Shown: positions 33,793-42,518 of the stretch, piece by piece
Numbering within the stretch: the stretch's first letter is position 1
How the letters are laid out: each line of letters begins with the position of its first letter
NCBI GenBank assembly: GCA_030834695.1
Contig: JAUQXK010000089.1
Coordinates: 1-64,000, forward strand
Direction of reading: 5' to 3'
DNA length: 64,000 nucleotides
From: Desulfobacterales bacterium
Lineage (GTDB): Bacteria; Desulfobacterota; Desulfobacteria; Desulfobacterales; SpSt-501
Made by a program: the position numbers and the translations under genes
Notes under the pieces: model-generated
What the model saw: only the letters and a program-made list of their open reading frames with translations
Databases searched by the model: none
What the model was told of the DNA's origin: nothing

Positions 33793-35313
33793 TCATATGA
33801 GCTGAGCGAGCCTCTGCCAGGACGCCAGTCTGTTTGATTGTACTACCGGCTTTTTTAACTCGGCCAGCACATCCCCGACGTATTGCAGTTGCCTCATCCC
33901 CACCAGCACACACGAGACCCCCTCGGTCGAGCGCAGGGCCCTTATGGCCAGGCGGCTCAGCGCAGCGCCGCCGGCCCATTCCGGGTCGGCGGCCGCCAGC
34001 GCCGATTTGATCCCGGCCGTTTTCTGGGCGGCGGCTTGGGCATGAACGCCGCCCAAAGACTTTAGGGCGGCGTCGAGGACGCCGGCATAGGCGTCCCTCC
34101 AGGCGGACAGTTCACGGGAGCCGGCCGCATGCGCATCCAGGAATTCCATAACGCCCCGGATGCGCGGCAGCAAATATTCATCCCGGACCTGCCGCCAGTG
34201 GTCGTGGCCGGAAAAGGAGCGCCAGGCCTGCCGCAGCGCCTCGGCCGCCAGCAGTTGCGCCTGGATGCGAGCGCTCAGGCTGGAGTCAACACCGAGTTCC
34301 GGAAGAATCCGGCTGATGAAAACTTTCTCCGAATCGGCTAACGCCTGGATCCGCTCGTCAACCTCTTCCGCTGACACACCGGCATTCTCGTCCACCTCGG
34401 CCAGGCGAACCAGCCGGTTGCCTGCGAAGGCGTTGAGCGGGCGGTTGATCAGAACTCCCAGGTTCTTCTGCCGGGCAAATTCCAGCACGGTCAACCCCGA
34501 TGGTTGATTGGGGCTTAGCACAGCGCCGTTCTCGAACAGGTTCATCGGCAGTTGAACGACGCCGAAGTGATGATTCCCTGAAATGGACTGCGCAATTTCC
34601 CATACCCGTTCGACACAGGTGAATTGCGGATCGGGGGCTGCGACCGGAAACGTATTGGAGCTGATTCCGTACCAGCGGATGCGGCCGTCGGCCGCCTCCG
34701 TTTCGAGGTGGCGGAAGGCGTTTTCGATGCGCCGGTAGTATTCGGCCTGGGCATCGCCGCTCGAAACGCCCTTTTTCACCGCCCAGCCAAGGTAATATTC
34801 GGGATTGTGCAGCAGAAAGACGTCCAGCGTCTCCAACTGCAGACGCTCGAGGCTGCGGGTCAGCTGATCCTGCAGAAACTCCGGATGAATGCAGTGCTCC
34901 AGCCCCTCCCCATAGGGCACCAGGTCCGGAAAAGGCTGGCCCCGGCGCTGGCGCTCCTGGCTTTCCGCATAGTTTTGTCCTTGGAGGTAGCCCGCCTTCG
35001 AGACCACGGCCACGGCTTCGCGCCGCAGCTCTCCGGATTCGATCATATGAGCGAGGACCTGGCCGACCAGTTCCTCGGAGCCGCCGTCGCCATAGTTGGC
35101 GCTGGTGTCGATGAGGTTGATGCCGGAGGCCAGAGCATGCTGCAGCGCCCGGGCATGCAGGCTGACACCGGCCGATATGCGGTAGCAGCCGAATCCGGCG
35201 GCGCTGGTCATCAGGCGCGTACGGCCGAGCGGCGCGCACGCGAGAGGTCCGTGGAAGTCGAGCCATTCGCGAGTGCCGGCGGCGCTGGCGCATCCATGAA
35301 TCATTTCAAGCAA
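33793..35313 (-). CDS. Long aldo/keto reductase-family protein
   Basis: A 506-residue protein; the family norm is about 310-340. The AKR barrel occupies residues about 28-330: GFGCYRIS, then ASGINLIDTSANYGDGGSEELVGQVL (Asp-Tyr catalytic region), a later LDVFLLHNPEYYL, and YGISSNTF. The C-terminal 150 residues are an extra helical part (ILPELGVDSSLSARIQAQLL onward). The final AIRALRSTEGVSCVLVGMRQLQYVGDVL keeps the family's NADP-site helix. Domain growth at the C-terminus is unusual. The substrate is unknown. It heads the three-gene run with the Cys-rich and GalT-like proteins. Confidence 0.78.
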   Translation of the reverse strand: MLEMIHGCASAAGTREWLDFHGPLACAPLGRTRLMTSAAGFGCYRISAGVSLHARALQHALASGINLIDTSANYGDGGSEELVGQVLAHMIESGELRREAVAVVSKAGYLQGQNYAESQERQRRGQPFPDLVPYGEGLEHCIHPEFLQDQLTRSLERLQLETLDVFLLHNPEYYLGWAVKKGVSSGDAQAEYYRRIENAFRHLETEAADGRIRWYGISSNTFPVAAPDPQFTCVERVWEIAQSISGNHHFGVVQLPMNLFENGAVLSPNQPSGLTVLEFARQKNLGVLINRPLNAFAGNRLVRLAEVDENAGVSAEEVDERIQALADSEKVFISRILPELGVDSSLSARIQAQLLAAEALRQAWRSFSGHDHWRQVRDEYLLPRIRGVMEFLDAHAAGSRELSAWRDAYAGVLDAALKSLGGVHAQAAAQKTAGIKSALAAADPEWAGGAALSRLAIRALRSTEGVSCVLVGMRQLQYVGDVLAELKKPVVQSNRLASWQRLAQLI

Positions 35314-35345
35314 CCCTCTGCCCGTTCGATGAGGCGCTTAATATC

Positions 35346-35482
35346 GATGACTTCGTAAAGAGGCCAAGATCAAGGCGCGCGAATCTCGTGTCGCGAGGCG
35401 TACATACCGTACGCCGCAGCGGCAGCGGCAGCGGCAGCGAGATGGCGCGCAACGCAGAGATTGGGCTATTTACAAAGTCATC
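35346..35482. repeat. 137-bp palindromic extragenic element with hexamer tract
   Basis: The ends GATGACTTCGTAAA and TTTACAAAGTCATC are inverted repeats. Inner arms GGCGCGC / GCGCGC and a central GCGTACATACCGTACGC palindrome continue the fold. A GGCAGC hexamer is repeated about four times at 35416-35439, off centre, and looks like a replication-slippage expansion. It fills almost the whole gap between two genes. Confidence 0.75.
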
Positions 35483-35486
35483 AAGC

Positions 35487-37526
35487 TTAAGCAGCCACGG
35501 CCACCCGCACGCCGACCCGGCGTTTCTGAAGGTAATAGATCATGGCAAAGCCGGCCAACCCGATCAAGTCGCTGTAAATGCCGGGCTTCACCAGGCAGAA
35601 GGCGACGGCCAGCAGGATGATCCGCTCAAACCAGGTGTCGTCGTCGATGAAAAAGCCCTGCATGCCGGCTGCGAGGGCATACATGCCGATGGAGGAGGTG
35701 ATGAAGATCCAGCTCGCTTCTAGAATGCCCATGATCCCGGGGTCCAGGCCGATCAGGAGCATCTGCGGCGCGGTGATGAACATGTAGGGCAGCAGGAAGG
35801 TGCGCATGTCGAGCTTGAAGGATTCGATCCCCGTCTTGAAGGGGTCGGCGTCCGCGATCCCGGCCGCCGCATACGCCGCCAGACATACCGGCGGGGTTCC
35901 GTCCGCAAGGATGCCGAAATAGAATACGAACAGATGGGCGGCGATCAGCGGCGTGTCCGGCTTCATCGCGATCAGGGCCGGGGCCATGATGGTGGCCATG
36001 ATGACGTAGTTGGGGGTCGTGGGCACGCCCATGCCCAGGATCAGGCAGGCGACCATGGTGAGCACCATGGCGAGATAGACGTTGCCGAAAGAGAGCTCCA
36101 CCAGGATGTTGGTCATATTGAGCCCGGCGCCGGTCAAACTTACCATCCCCACCACCATCCCCGCGCAGGCGCAGGTGACGCCGATGGCCGCCATGGAGCG
36201 GCCCGCATTGAACATGGCGTCGATCATCTTGCGGCTGCTGTCTTTCAAGGGCTCCAGAGATGGCGTATGCATCGGCCGTTCGGCCTCGGTTGGCGGCTGG
36301 ATCAGGCCGGCGCTGATCATGATCGCGCGGATGAAAAAGATGATAGCGGCCACGCCGATGGTAATGGCCGCGGCCGTGAGCGGGGTCAGCCGCTGGATGA
36401 CCAGGGCGTACAGCAGAACGAAAATGGGCACCAGGAAATGAAGACCGCTCGCCAGGGTGGGGAAAAACTTGGGAAGCTGCGCCCGCGGCACGCCCTTGAA
36501 CCCGTACTTGGTGGCCAGCAGATGCACGGCGCCCAGCAGCGCCAGCTGGTCGATCACCGCTGGGAGCGCCGCGGCGACGCACACATCCAGATAGGGAATG
36601 CCTAGAAATTCGGCCATGACAAAAGCAGCCGCGCCCATGACCGGCGGCATGAGCTGGCCGTTGCCGCCCGCGGCCGTGTCGATGCCGCCGGCCAGCTCCG
36701 GTTTGAACCCGACCTTTTTCATCAGGGGAATGGTGAGCGTTCCGATGGTGGCGGTGTTGGCGACTCCGCTGCCCGAGATCGTGCCCATGAAGGCGCTCGC
36801 TACGACCGAGACCTTGGCCGGGCCGCCGCGGGTATGGCCGACCAGCGACATGGCGAGCTTCATCAGGAATTCACCGGCGCCGGTTCTTTCAAATATCGCT
36901 CCGAAGAGAACAAAGGCATACACGAAAGTGGAGGAAACCCACAGCGGAATCCCGAAGATACCCTCGCTGGTCAGATAGAGGTGGTCGACGATCCGACGGA
37001 ACGAGTACCCGCGATGGGCGAGAATCCCCGGAAAATAAGGGCCGAACAGACCGTAGATCACGAAGAGGCCGGTGATGATCACCAGGGGCCAGCCCACCGC
37101 CCGCCGCGAGGCCTCCAGGACCAGCAGGATCGCCGTAACTCCCACGGCGAGGTCCAGGCTGGTCGGATCGCCGATCCGCTTTACCAGGTCCTCGTAAAAC
37201 AGGGTGACATAGATAACGGACGCGCCCGCCACCACCGCCAGGGCGAAATCCAGGAAATGAATGCTCTTGCGCTTCGACTTCTTTGAAAACGGATAGAAAA
37301 GAAAACACAGGATGATGGCGAATGTCAGGTGGATGGAGCGCTGGAGGGTGGAGGTCAGCACGCCGAAAAAAGCGGTGTAGAGCTGGAAACAGGAAAAGGC
37401 GATGGCAAGCAGGAACGTGATCTGGTAAGGAATTCCGGAAAGGCGCCGCTCACCGAATTCCTGCTTCTCGATCATTTCTTCGGCTTTTTTCACCAAGGCT
37501 TCGTCGCGAACGATCTTCTCTTCCAT
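35487..37526 (-). CDS. TRAP transporter fused permease (DctQM type, TAXI system)
   Basis: A 679-residue integral membrane protein in which the small (4-TM) and large (12-TM) TRAP permease subunits are fused, as usual for TAXI-type systems. The fusion boundary lies near residue 170. Typical large-subunit motifs are FGAIFERTGAGEFLMKLAMSLVGHTRGGPAKVSVVASAFMGTISGSGVANTATIGT in pieces, IDTAAGGNGQLMPPVMGAAAFVMAEFLG, and a later LGMGVPTTPNYVIMATI. It imports an organic anion using an ion gradient and the periplasmic protein encoded at 38097-39068. A DUF1850 gene lies between them. The ligand is unknown. Confidence 0.92.
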   Translation of the reverse strand: MEEKIVRDEALVKKAEEMIEKQEFGERRLSGIPYQITFLLAIAFSCFQLYTAFFGVLTSTLQRSIHLTFAIILCFLFYPFSKKSKRKSIHFLDFALAVVAGASVIYVTLFYEDLVKRIGDPTSLDLAVGVTAILLVLEASRRAVGWPLVIITGLFVIYGLFGPYFPGILAHRGYSFRRIVDHLYLTSEGIFGIPLWVSSTFVYAFVLFGAIFERTGAGEFLMKLAMSLVGHTRGGPAKVSVVASAFMGTISGSGVANTATIGTLTIPLMKKVGFKPELAGGIDTAAGGNGQLMPPVMGAAAFVMAEFLGIPYLDVCVAAALPAVIDQLALLGAVHLLATKYGFKGVPRAQLPKFFPTLASGLHFLVPIFVLLYALVIQRLTPLTAAAITIGVAAIIFFIRAIMISAGLIQPPTEAERPMHTPSLEPLKDSSRKMIDAMFNAGRSMAAIGVTCACAGMVVGMVSLTGAGLNMTNILVELSFGNVYLAMVLTMVACLILGMGVPTTPNYVIMATIMAPALIAMKPDTPLIAAHLFVFYFGILADGTPPVCLAAYAAAGIADADPFKTGIESFKLDMRTFLLPYMFITAPQMLLIGLDPGIMGILEASWIFITSSIGMYALAAGMQGFFIDDDTWFERIILLAVAFCLVKPGIYSDLIGLAGFAMIYYLQKRRVGVRVAVAA

Positions 37527-37541
37527 GCTCCATCCTAAAAA

Positions 37542-38030
37542 TTAGTTGTGCCCCAAGCGCATCAGGAGAAAGGGGTATCGTCGAACGGCCACGACAACAA
37601 CGTCTCCCGAATCGATGAGGTTCGTTAGATCAAGTGTTTTAGCTTCCATACGCAAAGACGGCCGGTTGATCGGCGAAATGTAAAAGCTGAACTCAGGCAG
37701 CTTCTGCCCTCCGGGCGCCACCATCCATTTCCCGTCTTCGCTCTTGCCCGTCGCCTGGGAAGGCAGTCCCGCTCCGTAGGACGGAAACCGGGTTTCCACC
37801 ACCCGAAGCGCACCGTCCGCCTCCACGGCGAAAACTCCCTCAATGGGGATTTTCTCGATGGAATGGATGTAGGCGAACGTGAAGACGTCGCCCGGCTCTG
37901 TTTGCTCTCGAAAAATGACCCTGTCCGCCCGTCGGCTGCGCACCTCGAGCGTCTGCACGGGCAAGACCAGTAGGCAGGCCAGGGTCACCCCCGCCAACGC
38001 CCAACCGATTATGGCTTTTCGTTTTGGCAT
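37542..38030 (-). CDS. DUF1850 protein of the TAXI-TRAP operon
   Basis: A 162-residue protein with one N-terminal membrane anchor (residues 8-26). The rest has the DUF1850 pattern: TFAYIHSIEKIPIEGVFAVE, RFPSYGAGLP and a strand ending RPSLRMEAKTLDL. DUF1850 genes are typically found beside TAXI-family TRAP permeases and are thought to assist them at the membrane. It lies 15 bases before the permease gene and about 66 bases after the binding-protein gene, all minus strand. Confidence 0.85.
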   Translation of the reverse strand: MPKRKAIIGWALAGVTLACLLVLPVQTLEVRSRRADRVIFREQTEPGDVFTFAYIHSIEKIPIEGVFAVEADGALRVVETRFPSYGAGLPSQATGKSEDGKWMVAPGGQKLPEFSFYISPINRPSLRMEAKTLDLTNLIDSGDVVVVAVRRYPFLLMRLGHN

Positions 38031-38096
38031 GACACAACTGCCCCGCCGATTGCGGCCGGCGGGGCAGAATCATCTTCGTGTGGGGATGATCAAATG

Positions 38097-39068
38097 CTAC
38101 TTCATGATGCCCTTTTCCTTGTAGAATTTTTCGGCGCCCGGGTGCAGCGGGATCGACATGCCGGTCAGCGCGGTTGCGAGCGTCAGCTCTTTGCCCTTGG
38201 CATGCGCCCGCTCGATGTCCTTTAGATTGTCAAAGATGGCCTTGGTGATCTGGTAGGCCATGGCCTCTTCCATTTCGGCCCGGGCCGCCAAGATCGCCAT
38301 CACAGCCACAGTGGGAATATCGGTATCGACGCCTTTGTAGGCTCCCTTGGGAACAACGGCCTTGGTGAAGAAGGAATGCTTTTTCATTAAATCGTCGCGC
38401 TGGCTGCCGTCGACGGGCACGATGACGCAGTCGACGGTCATGGCGGTGTCGACCAGGCCGGCCGCCCCCACGCCGACGGAGTAAAAGGCCGCGTCGATGC
38501 GGCCGTCCTTGAGATAGTCCGAGGACTCGGTGGCCGTCAGACGCTCGACCTTGGCGAAATCGTCGAACTTCATGCCGTAGACCTCCAGGATCTGTACAGC
38601 GTTTAGCTCCGTACCGCTGCCCAGCGGGCCGACGCAGACGCGTTTGCCTTTAAGGTCCGCCACCGTAGCGATCTTGGAGTCCTTGCGCGCCTGGATCTGG
38701 CAGTGCTCCTGGTAGAGAGAGGTGATCCCGCGTATGTTGGCCACCTCCTTGTCGAACATGGGCTTGAGACCTTTCAAGGCGTAATAGGCGGTATCGTTTT
38801 GGAGAATGGCCATGTCAGCGTCGCCTGAGGCGATCAGTTTGGCGTTGGCGATCGAAGCGCCCGAGGATTCCACGGTGATTTTAATGTCGGGCAGGTTCTT
38901 GTGGGCGATGTTGGAGATTGCGCCTGCCAGTGGATAATAAACCCCAACCACCCAGCCCGAGGCGATGGAAACGAATTTTTTCGCCGCGAGGGCCGTCGAT
39001 GCGTTGAACGTGCACAAAAACGCCGCCACAGACAAAACCAGCATTGCAACCAACAGTTTTTTCTTCAT
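38097..39068 (-). CDS. TAXI-family TRAP solute-binding protein
   Basis: A 323-residue periplasmic protein. A signal peptide (MKKKLLVAMLVLSVAAFLC to the ALAA site) is followed by the TAXI fold opening FVSIASGWVVGVYYPLAGAI. Family landmarks include SSGASIANAKLIASGDADMAILQNDTAYYA and LKGKRVCVGPLGSGTELNAVQILEVYG. Glutamate- or tricarboxylate-like anions are typical ligands in the family, but the pocket cannot be read here. ATG 39068 has AAGGAGAG upstream; a longer frame was rejected. It is the first gene of the TAXI operon. Confidence 0.9.
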   Translation of the reverse strand: MKKKLLVAMLVLSVAAFLCTFNASTALAAKKFVSIASGWVVGVYYPLAGAISNIAHKNLPDIKITVESSGASIANAKLIASGDADMAILQNDTAYYALKGLKPMFDKEVANIRGITSLYQEHCQIQARKDSKIATVADLKGKRVCVGPLGSGTELNAVQILEVYGMKFDDFAKVERLTATESSDYLKDGRIDAAFYSVGVGAAGLVDTAMTVDCVIVPVDGSQRDDLMKKHSFFTKAVVPKGAYKGVDTDIPTVAVMAILAARAEMEEAMAYQITKAIFDNLKDIERAHAKGKELTLATALTGMSIPLHPGAEKFYKEKGIMK

Positions 39069-39642
39069 CAATTCTCTCCTTTTTGGGTGCAGGGTTCTCG
39101 GTGCCGCCGCACGGCCCAAGTATCGTCAGTTATGCAAATTGCAGTAGATTTGGGGGTGATTCAAAGGAAAGAAATCCTGATCGAAACATGGCGAGAAATA
39201 TGAAGTAACTCCGACGTGAAGTCAACACAAAATCCAGACACCCACCGGCCTCGATTCAATCGAAATCATGGCGTATCGGCGATGGACGTTATTACTCCGG
39301 CAATAAAATATGTTCAATGTGGCCCTATCACTCATCGGCGGGGCGGGTTTTCGGCCGCAGCGCACCGCAACCATCCGTTCAACGAACCAGCGTACGGCAG
39401 CAAGCCCGCATCATATGGTTCCGGACAGCCCCGGAGGACCGATGCCCACGCAGCCGACGGTCGTCTCTGCCTGTGCGCGGTTCCTCTATACGGATTGGGG
39501 GCGGGGCAGAGTCGCCTGAAGAATTGGTTGCGGCGCGCTGCGGCCGAAAACCCGCCCCGCCGAACCTCAGCTCAAGTTGAACCTGTTTACTTGCCGGAGT
39601 AATAACCCGATGGTTTTCCCGGTAATGCGCCGGACCGGTCCT
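39069..39642. other. Intergenic region holding a MITE-like element
   Basis: 574 bases between the TAXI operon start and the end of the MFS gene. 39069-39287 shows no feature beyond the likely TAXI promoter region. 39288-39606 is the inverted-repeat element described separately. No coding frame is supported. Confidence 0.6.
39288..39606. mobile_element. 319-bp MITE-like inverted-repeat element
   Basis: The outer termini are 16-base perfect inverted repeats (GTTATTACTCCGGCAA at 39288-39303 and its complement at 39591-39606). A second block of about 38 bases per side, with one mismatch, starts about 50 bases further in and reads CGGCGGGGCGGGTTTTCGGC on the left. The centre shows no transposase and no supported frame. 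The layout is that of a non-autonomous transposon derivative. No clear target-site duplication is seen. Confidence 0.7.
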
Positions 39643-41178
39643 TCAAGGCTTCTCCCGCGGCAACAGCAGGCAGCAAACCAGGCAGGCGACGGCAGCCGCA
39701 ATCGTGGCCCAGAAGACGGGCAGCACCCCTTGGGAGATGGCCTGATGGAGCTGAAAAATCATGTCCGGTGCCAGCTGGGCCTGAACATCCGGCCGGAGAA
39801 CGCTGTCGGGGCTCCGGCGGATCTGGTCGGCCAGAAATTCAGGAAGTTTCTCCATCCGGCCGCCGGATAGGGCGGATTGCATGGCCGTAGAAAACCCTTG
39901 AGTGAAAACGCCGCCGCAGACACCGACCCCGACCGTACCGCCGAGGTTGCGGGAGAACTGGTGTGAAGCGGTGGCCACTCCCAAGTCGGAAGGCTCGACG
40001 CTGTTCTGAACGACCAGGATGGTCGCCAGGGCCACAAACCCCATGCCGACCCCTACCAGAGCGAACACCCAGAAGCAGGCCGTCGTGGAAGTGGCGGTCG
40101 AAAACGTGAGCGTGAGAGCGCAGCCGGCCGAAAGAAAAACCGCGCCGGCGGCGGCGGAGCCCCGGCTTCCCCAGTAACGGATCAAACGCCCCAGAACCAC
40201 GGATCCGACCGACCATCCCAGACTGAGGGCGAGCACGGTCGAACCGACTTCCACCGGGCTTTTGCCCAATGCTCCCTGGATGAACAGCGGTGCGAATCCG
40301 AAGAAAGCGAAAATGGCGAAGCTGCTCATGAACACAGCGGCGTTGCCGATGCTGAAGCCCCGCCGCCCAAAAAAGGAGATGGGCAGGATCGGATCCTTCG
40401 CGCGCCGCTCGGAGACGTAGAACCACGCACCGAAAATGATCGTAGCGGCTCCGAGCATGAGAACCTGCGGAGAGCCCCAGGCATAGGTCTGACCGGCCAG
40501 CAGGAAAATGAAAAGCAGGCTCACGATGGCGAGTGAAAGGGTCAGGGCGCCGGCGAAATCGATGGCCGCTTTATCCCGCTTCTCACGAGTTTCGACGAGA
40601 TACAGGCTCACTCCGATCAGCGATAGCACGCCGAGCGGCACGTTGATGAAAAAAATCCAGGGCCAGGAAAAATAGGCGACAATAAAGCCGCCCATGGTCG
40701 GTCCCAATACACTCGCCAGCCCCCAGACGAAGCTTCCCAGGGAAAGGGTCTTCGCACGCTCCTCGGGGGGTGAGATGTCCGCCAGGACAATATAAACCAG
40801 GGCGAAATTACCGCCGGCGCCGATGCCCTGAAGTGCACGGCAGGCGATGAGAAAATTCATGCTTTCTGCAAAACCGGCCGCCAGAGACGCCGAGATGAAA
40901 ATCACGATCGACACCGCGTACAGGGTTTTGGTCCGATAGATGTCGGCGAGCTTGCCGAAAATGGGAAGACAAACCGTGCGCGTCAGGAGGTAGGCCGAAT
41001 ACACCCAGCTGTAAAGGTCCAGACCGCCCAGGTCCGCCACCACCGTCGGCATGGCGGCGGACATCACCAGCGCATCCAGGGCCCCCAGAAAAAGCGCCAG
41101 AAGGGACGCGGCGATGATCCATTTCCGGCTTCCGGGCGTCAGCGCTCTGGGTGAAGGCGTCGAGGCGGTTGAGTTCAA
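39643..41178 (-). CDS. MFS drug:H+ antiporter, 14-TM (DHA2/EmrB-QacA type)
   Basis: A 511-residue membrane protein with about 14 hydrophobic segments. It has the early DHA2 motif LDALVMSAAMPTVVADLGG, motif A-like GKLADIYRTKTLY, and motif C near GPTMGGFIVAYFSWPWIFFINVPLG. Such proteins export drugs, dyes or small toxic compounds using the proton gradient. No TetR/MarR regulator or membrane-fusion partner lies next to it. A long hydrophilic loop near residues 425-480 (GGRMEKLPEFLADQIRRSPDS) is usual in the family. The start region has no strong ribosome site. Confidence 0.88.
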   Translation of the reverse strand: MNSTASTPSPRALTPGSRKWIIAASLLALFLGALDALVMSAAMPTVVADLGGLDLYSWVYSAYLLTRTVCLPIFGKLADIYRTKTLYAVSIVIFISASLAAGFAESMNFLIACRALQGIGAGGNFALVYIVLADISPPEERAKTLSLGSFVWGLASVLGPTMGGFIVAYFSWPWIFFINVPLGVLSLIGVSLYLVETREKRDKAAIDFAGALTLSLAIVSLLFIFLLAGQTYAWGSPQVLMLGAATIIFGAWFYVSERRAKDPILPISFFGRRGFSIGNAAVFMSSFAIFAFFGFAPLFIQGALGKSPVEVGSTVLALSLGWSVGSVVLGRLIRYWGSRGSAAAGAVFLSAGCALTLTFSTATSTTACFWVFALVGVGMGFVALATILVVQNSVEPSDLGVATASHQFSRNLGGTVGVGVCGGVFTQGFSTAMQSALSGGRMEKLPEFLADQIRRSPDSVLRPDVQAQLAPDMIFQLHQAISQGVLPVFWATIAAAVACLVCCLLLPREKP

Positions 41179-41218
41179 TCGAATCCAAGAAGCGTTTTAA
41201 GTTTTGAGCGTTACGTGT

Positions 41219-41344
41219 TAAGCCAGCCATGGCGCGCGACGCCACTTTATCGGCAAGAAAGTTTTTTGGTGGAAGAGGCTTTCAGCCTCGATCGTCGCGG
41301 CTGGAAAGCCGCTCCCACAGAAAATGACCCAACTTACTTGAAAG
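41219..41344 (+). repeat. Dispersed repeat B, copy 2
   Basis: Direct repeat of 4488-4613 with a few substitutions. Its last bases (CTTGAAAG) merge into AAAGGA, which serves as the ribosome-binding site of the aminotransferase starting at 41354. Confidence 0.85.
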
Positions 41345-41353
41345 GAACATATC

Positions 41354-42451
41354 ATGAAAACCTATCCCATTCCCATGGTCCCGGGGCCCGTGAAGGCCCA
41401 CCCGGCCGTTCTGGAAGCCTACCGGACGGACTACGGTTCCGCCGATCTCGAAAAAGAGTATATCGAGCTTTACACTCAAACCGAGACAAACCTCAAGCGC
41501 ATCCTCCAGACCCGCAACCCCGTGGTCATCTTGCTCGGGGAAGGGATGATGGCGCTGTGGGGCGCCCTGAAAAGCTGCCTTCTGCCCGGCGACCGGGTGC
41601 TGGCGATCGGCACCGGGGTATACGGGTACGGGATCGGAGACATGGCCGCCTGCATCGGAGCGGAGGTCCGCAAGGTCGGGCTGCCCTATAACGAAACGCT
41701 GTCCGACCTTGCGGACGTCCGGAACGCCGTCTCCGAGTTCAAACCCAAAATGATCACCGTGGTGCACTGCGAGACGCCTTCCGGTACGCTCAACCCCATC
41801 GACGGGCTTGGACGCTTGAAGCAGGAGATGGGAGTCCCCCTGCTCTACGTGGATGCGGTGTCGAGCATCGGCGGCGCTCCGGTGCTGCCGGATGAATGGC
41901 ACATCGACCTCTGCCTGGGCGGCGCGCAAAAATGTCTTTCAGCGCTGCCGGACACCTGCTTTCTCTCTGTCAGTGAAAAGGCCTGGGAGGTCATCGATGA
42001 AGTGAATTACGTCGGCTATGACGCTGTCAAACCTTTTAAAACAGCCGTGGAGAAGCACTACTTTCCCTACACGCCGGGCTGGCAGGCCACGGCCGGCCTC
42101 AACGCCGGGGCCGAGGCTGTTTTGAAGGAGGGGCTGGAAAATTGTTTCAGACGTCATGAGGACGTGGCGGCCTGCTGCCGCAAGCGGCTGGTCGAGATGG
42201 GCTGCAGCTTGTATCCCGCTCCCGGCGCGGTGCCCTCGCCCACCGTCACGGCCGTCAACGTGCCCCCCGGGGTGGCCTGGAGCGAACTCGACCAACGGCT
42301 GCGCCGACACGGTCTGGTGGCGGGCGGCAGCTACGGGCCGATCGCCGGCAAGGTTTTTCGTTTAGGCCACATGGGCACCCAGGCCGACCTGGGGATGGTG
42401 ACGCAGGCGCTCGATGTCCTCGATAAGGAGTTGGTCCGCCTCAAACGGTGA
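41354..42451 (+). CDS. Class V aminotransferase (alanine-glyoxylate / serine-pyruvate type)
   Basis: A 365-residue PLP enzyme. The opening IPMVPGPVKAHPAVLEA is typical of the alanine-glyoxylate aminotransferase group, and PLP Lys193 lies in LGGAQKCLSALPD. Asp167 in LLYVDAVSS contacts the pyridine nitrogen, and FRLGHMG near the C-terminus fits the substrate carboxylate Arg. It likely moves an amino group between small 2-oxo acids (glyoxylate, pyruvate, phosphono- or sulfo-analogues). It stands alone; the receiver-SBP-CheW gene is convergent. The ribosome site is provided by the end of repeat B. Confidence 0.82.
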   Translation: MKTYPIPMVPGPVKAHPAVLEAYRTDYGSADLEKEYIELYTQTETNLKRILQTRNPVVILLGEGMMALWGALKSCLLPGDRVLAIGTGVYGYGIGDMAACIGAEVRKVGLPYNETLSDLADVRNAVSEFKPKMITVVHCETPSGTLNPIDGLGRLKQEMGVPLLYVDAVSSIGGAPVLPDEWHIDLCLGGAQKCLSALPDTCFLSVSEKAWEVIDEVNYVGYDAVKPFKTAVEKHYFPYTPGWQATAGLNAGAEAVLKEGLENCFRRHEDVAACCRKRLVEMGCSLYPAPGAVPSPTVTAVNVPPGVAWSELDQRLRRHGLVAGGSYGPIAGKVFRLGHMGTQADLGMVTQALDVLDKELVRLKR

Positions 42452-42518
42452 CCCGGTCGGCCAACCTGGCCGCAAAGGGGCGCGTGAAATTATTTTCGAC
42501 TGCCCGCAGCCCTGACGG

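Noticed and set aside
35416-35439. GGCAGC hexamers as a coding microsatellite
   Set aside because: The tract lies in an extragenic palindrome, with no supported reading frame across it.
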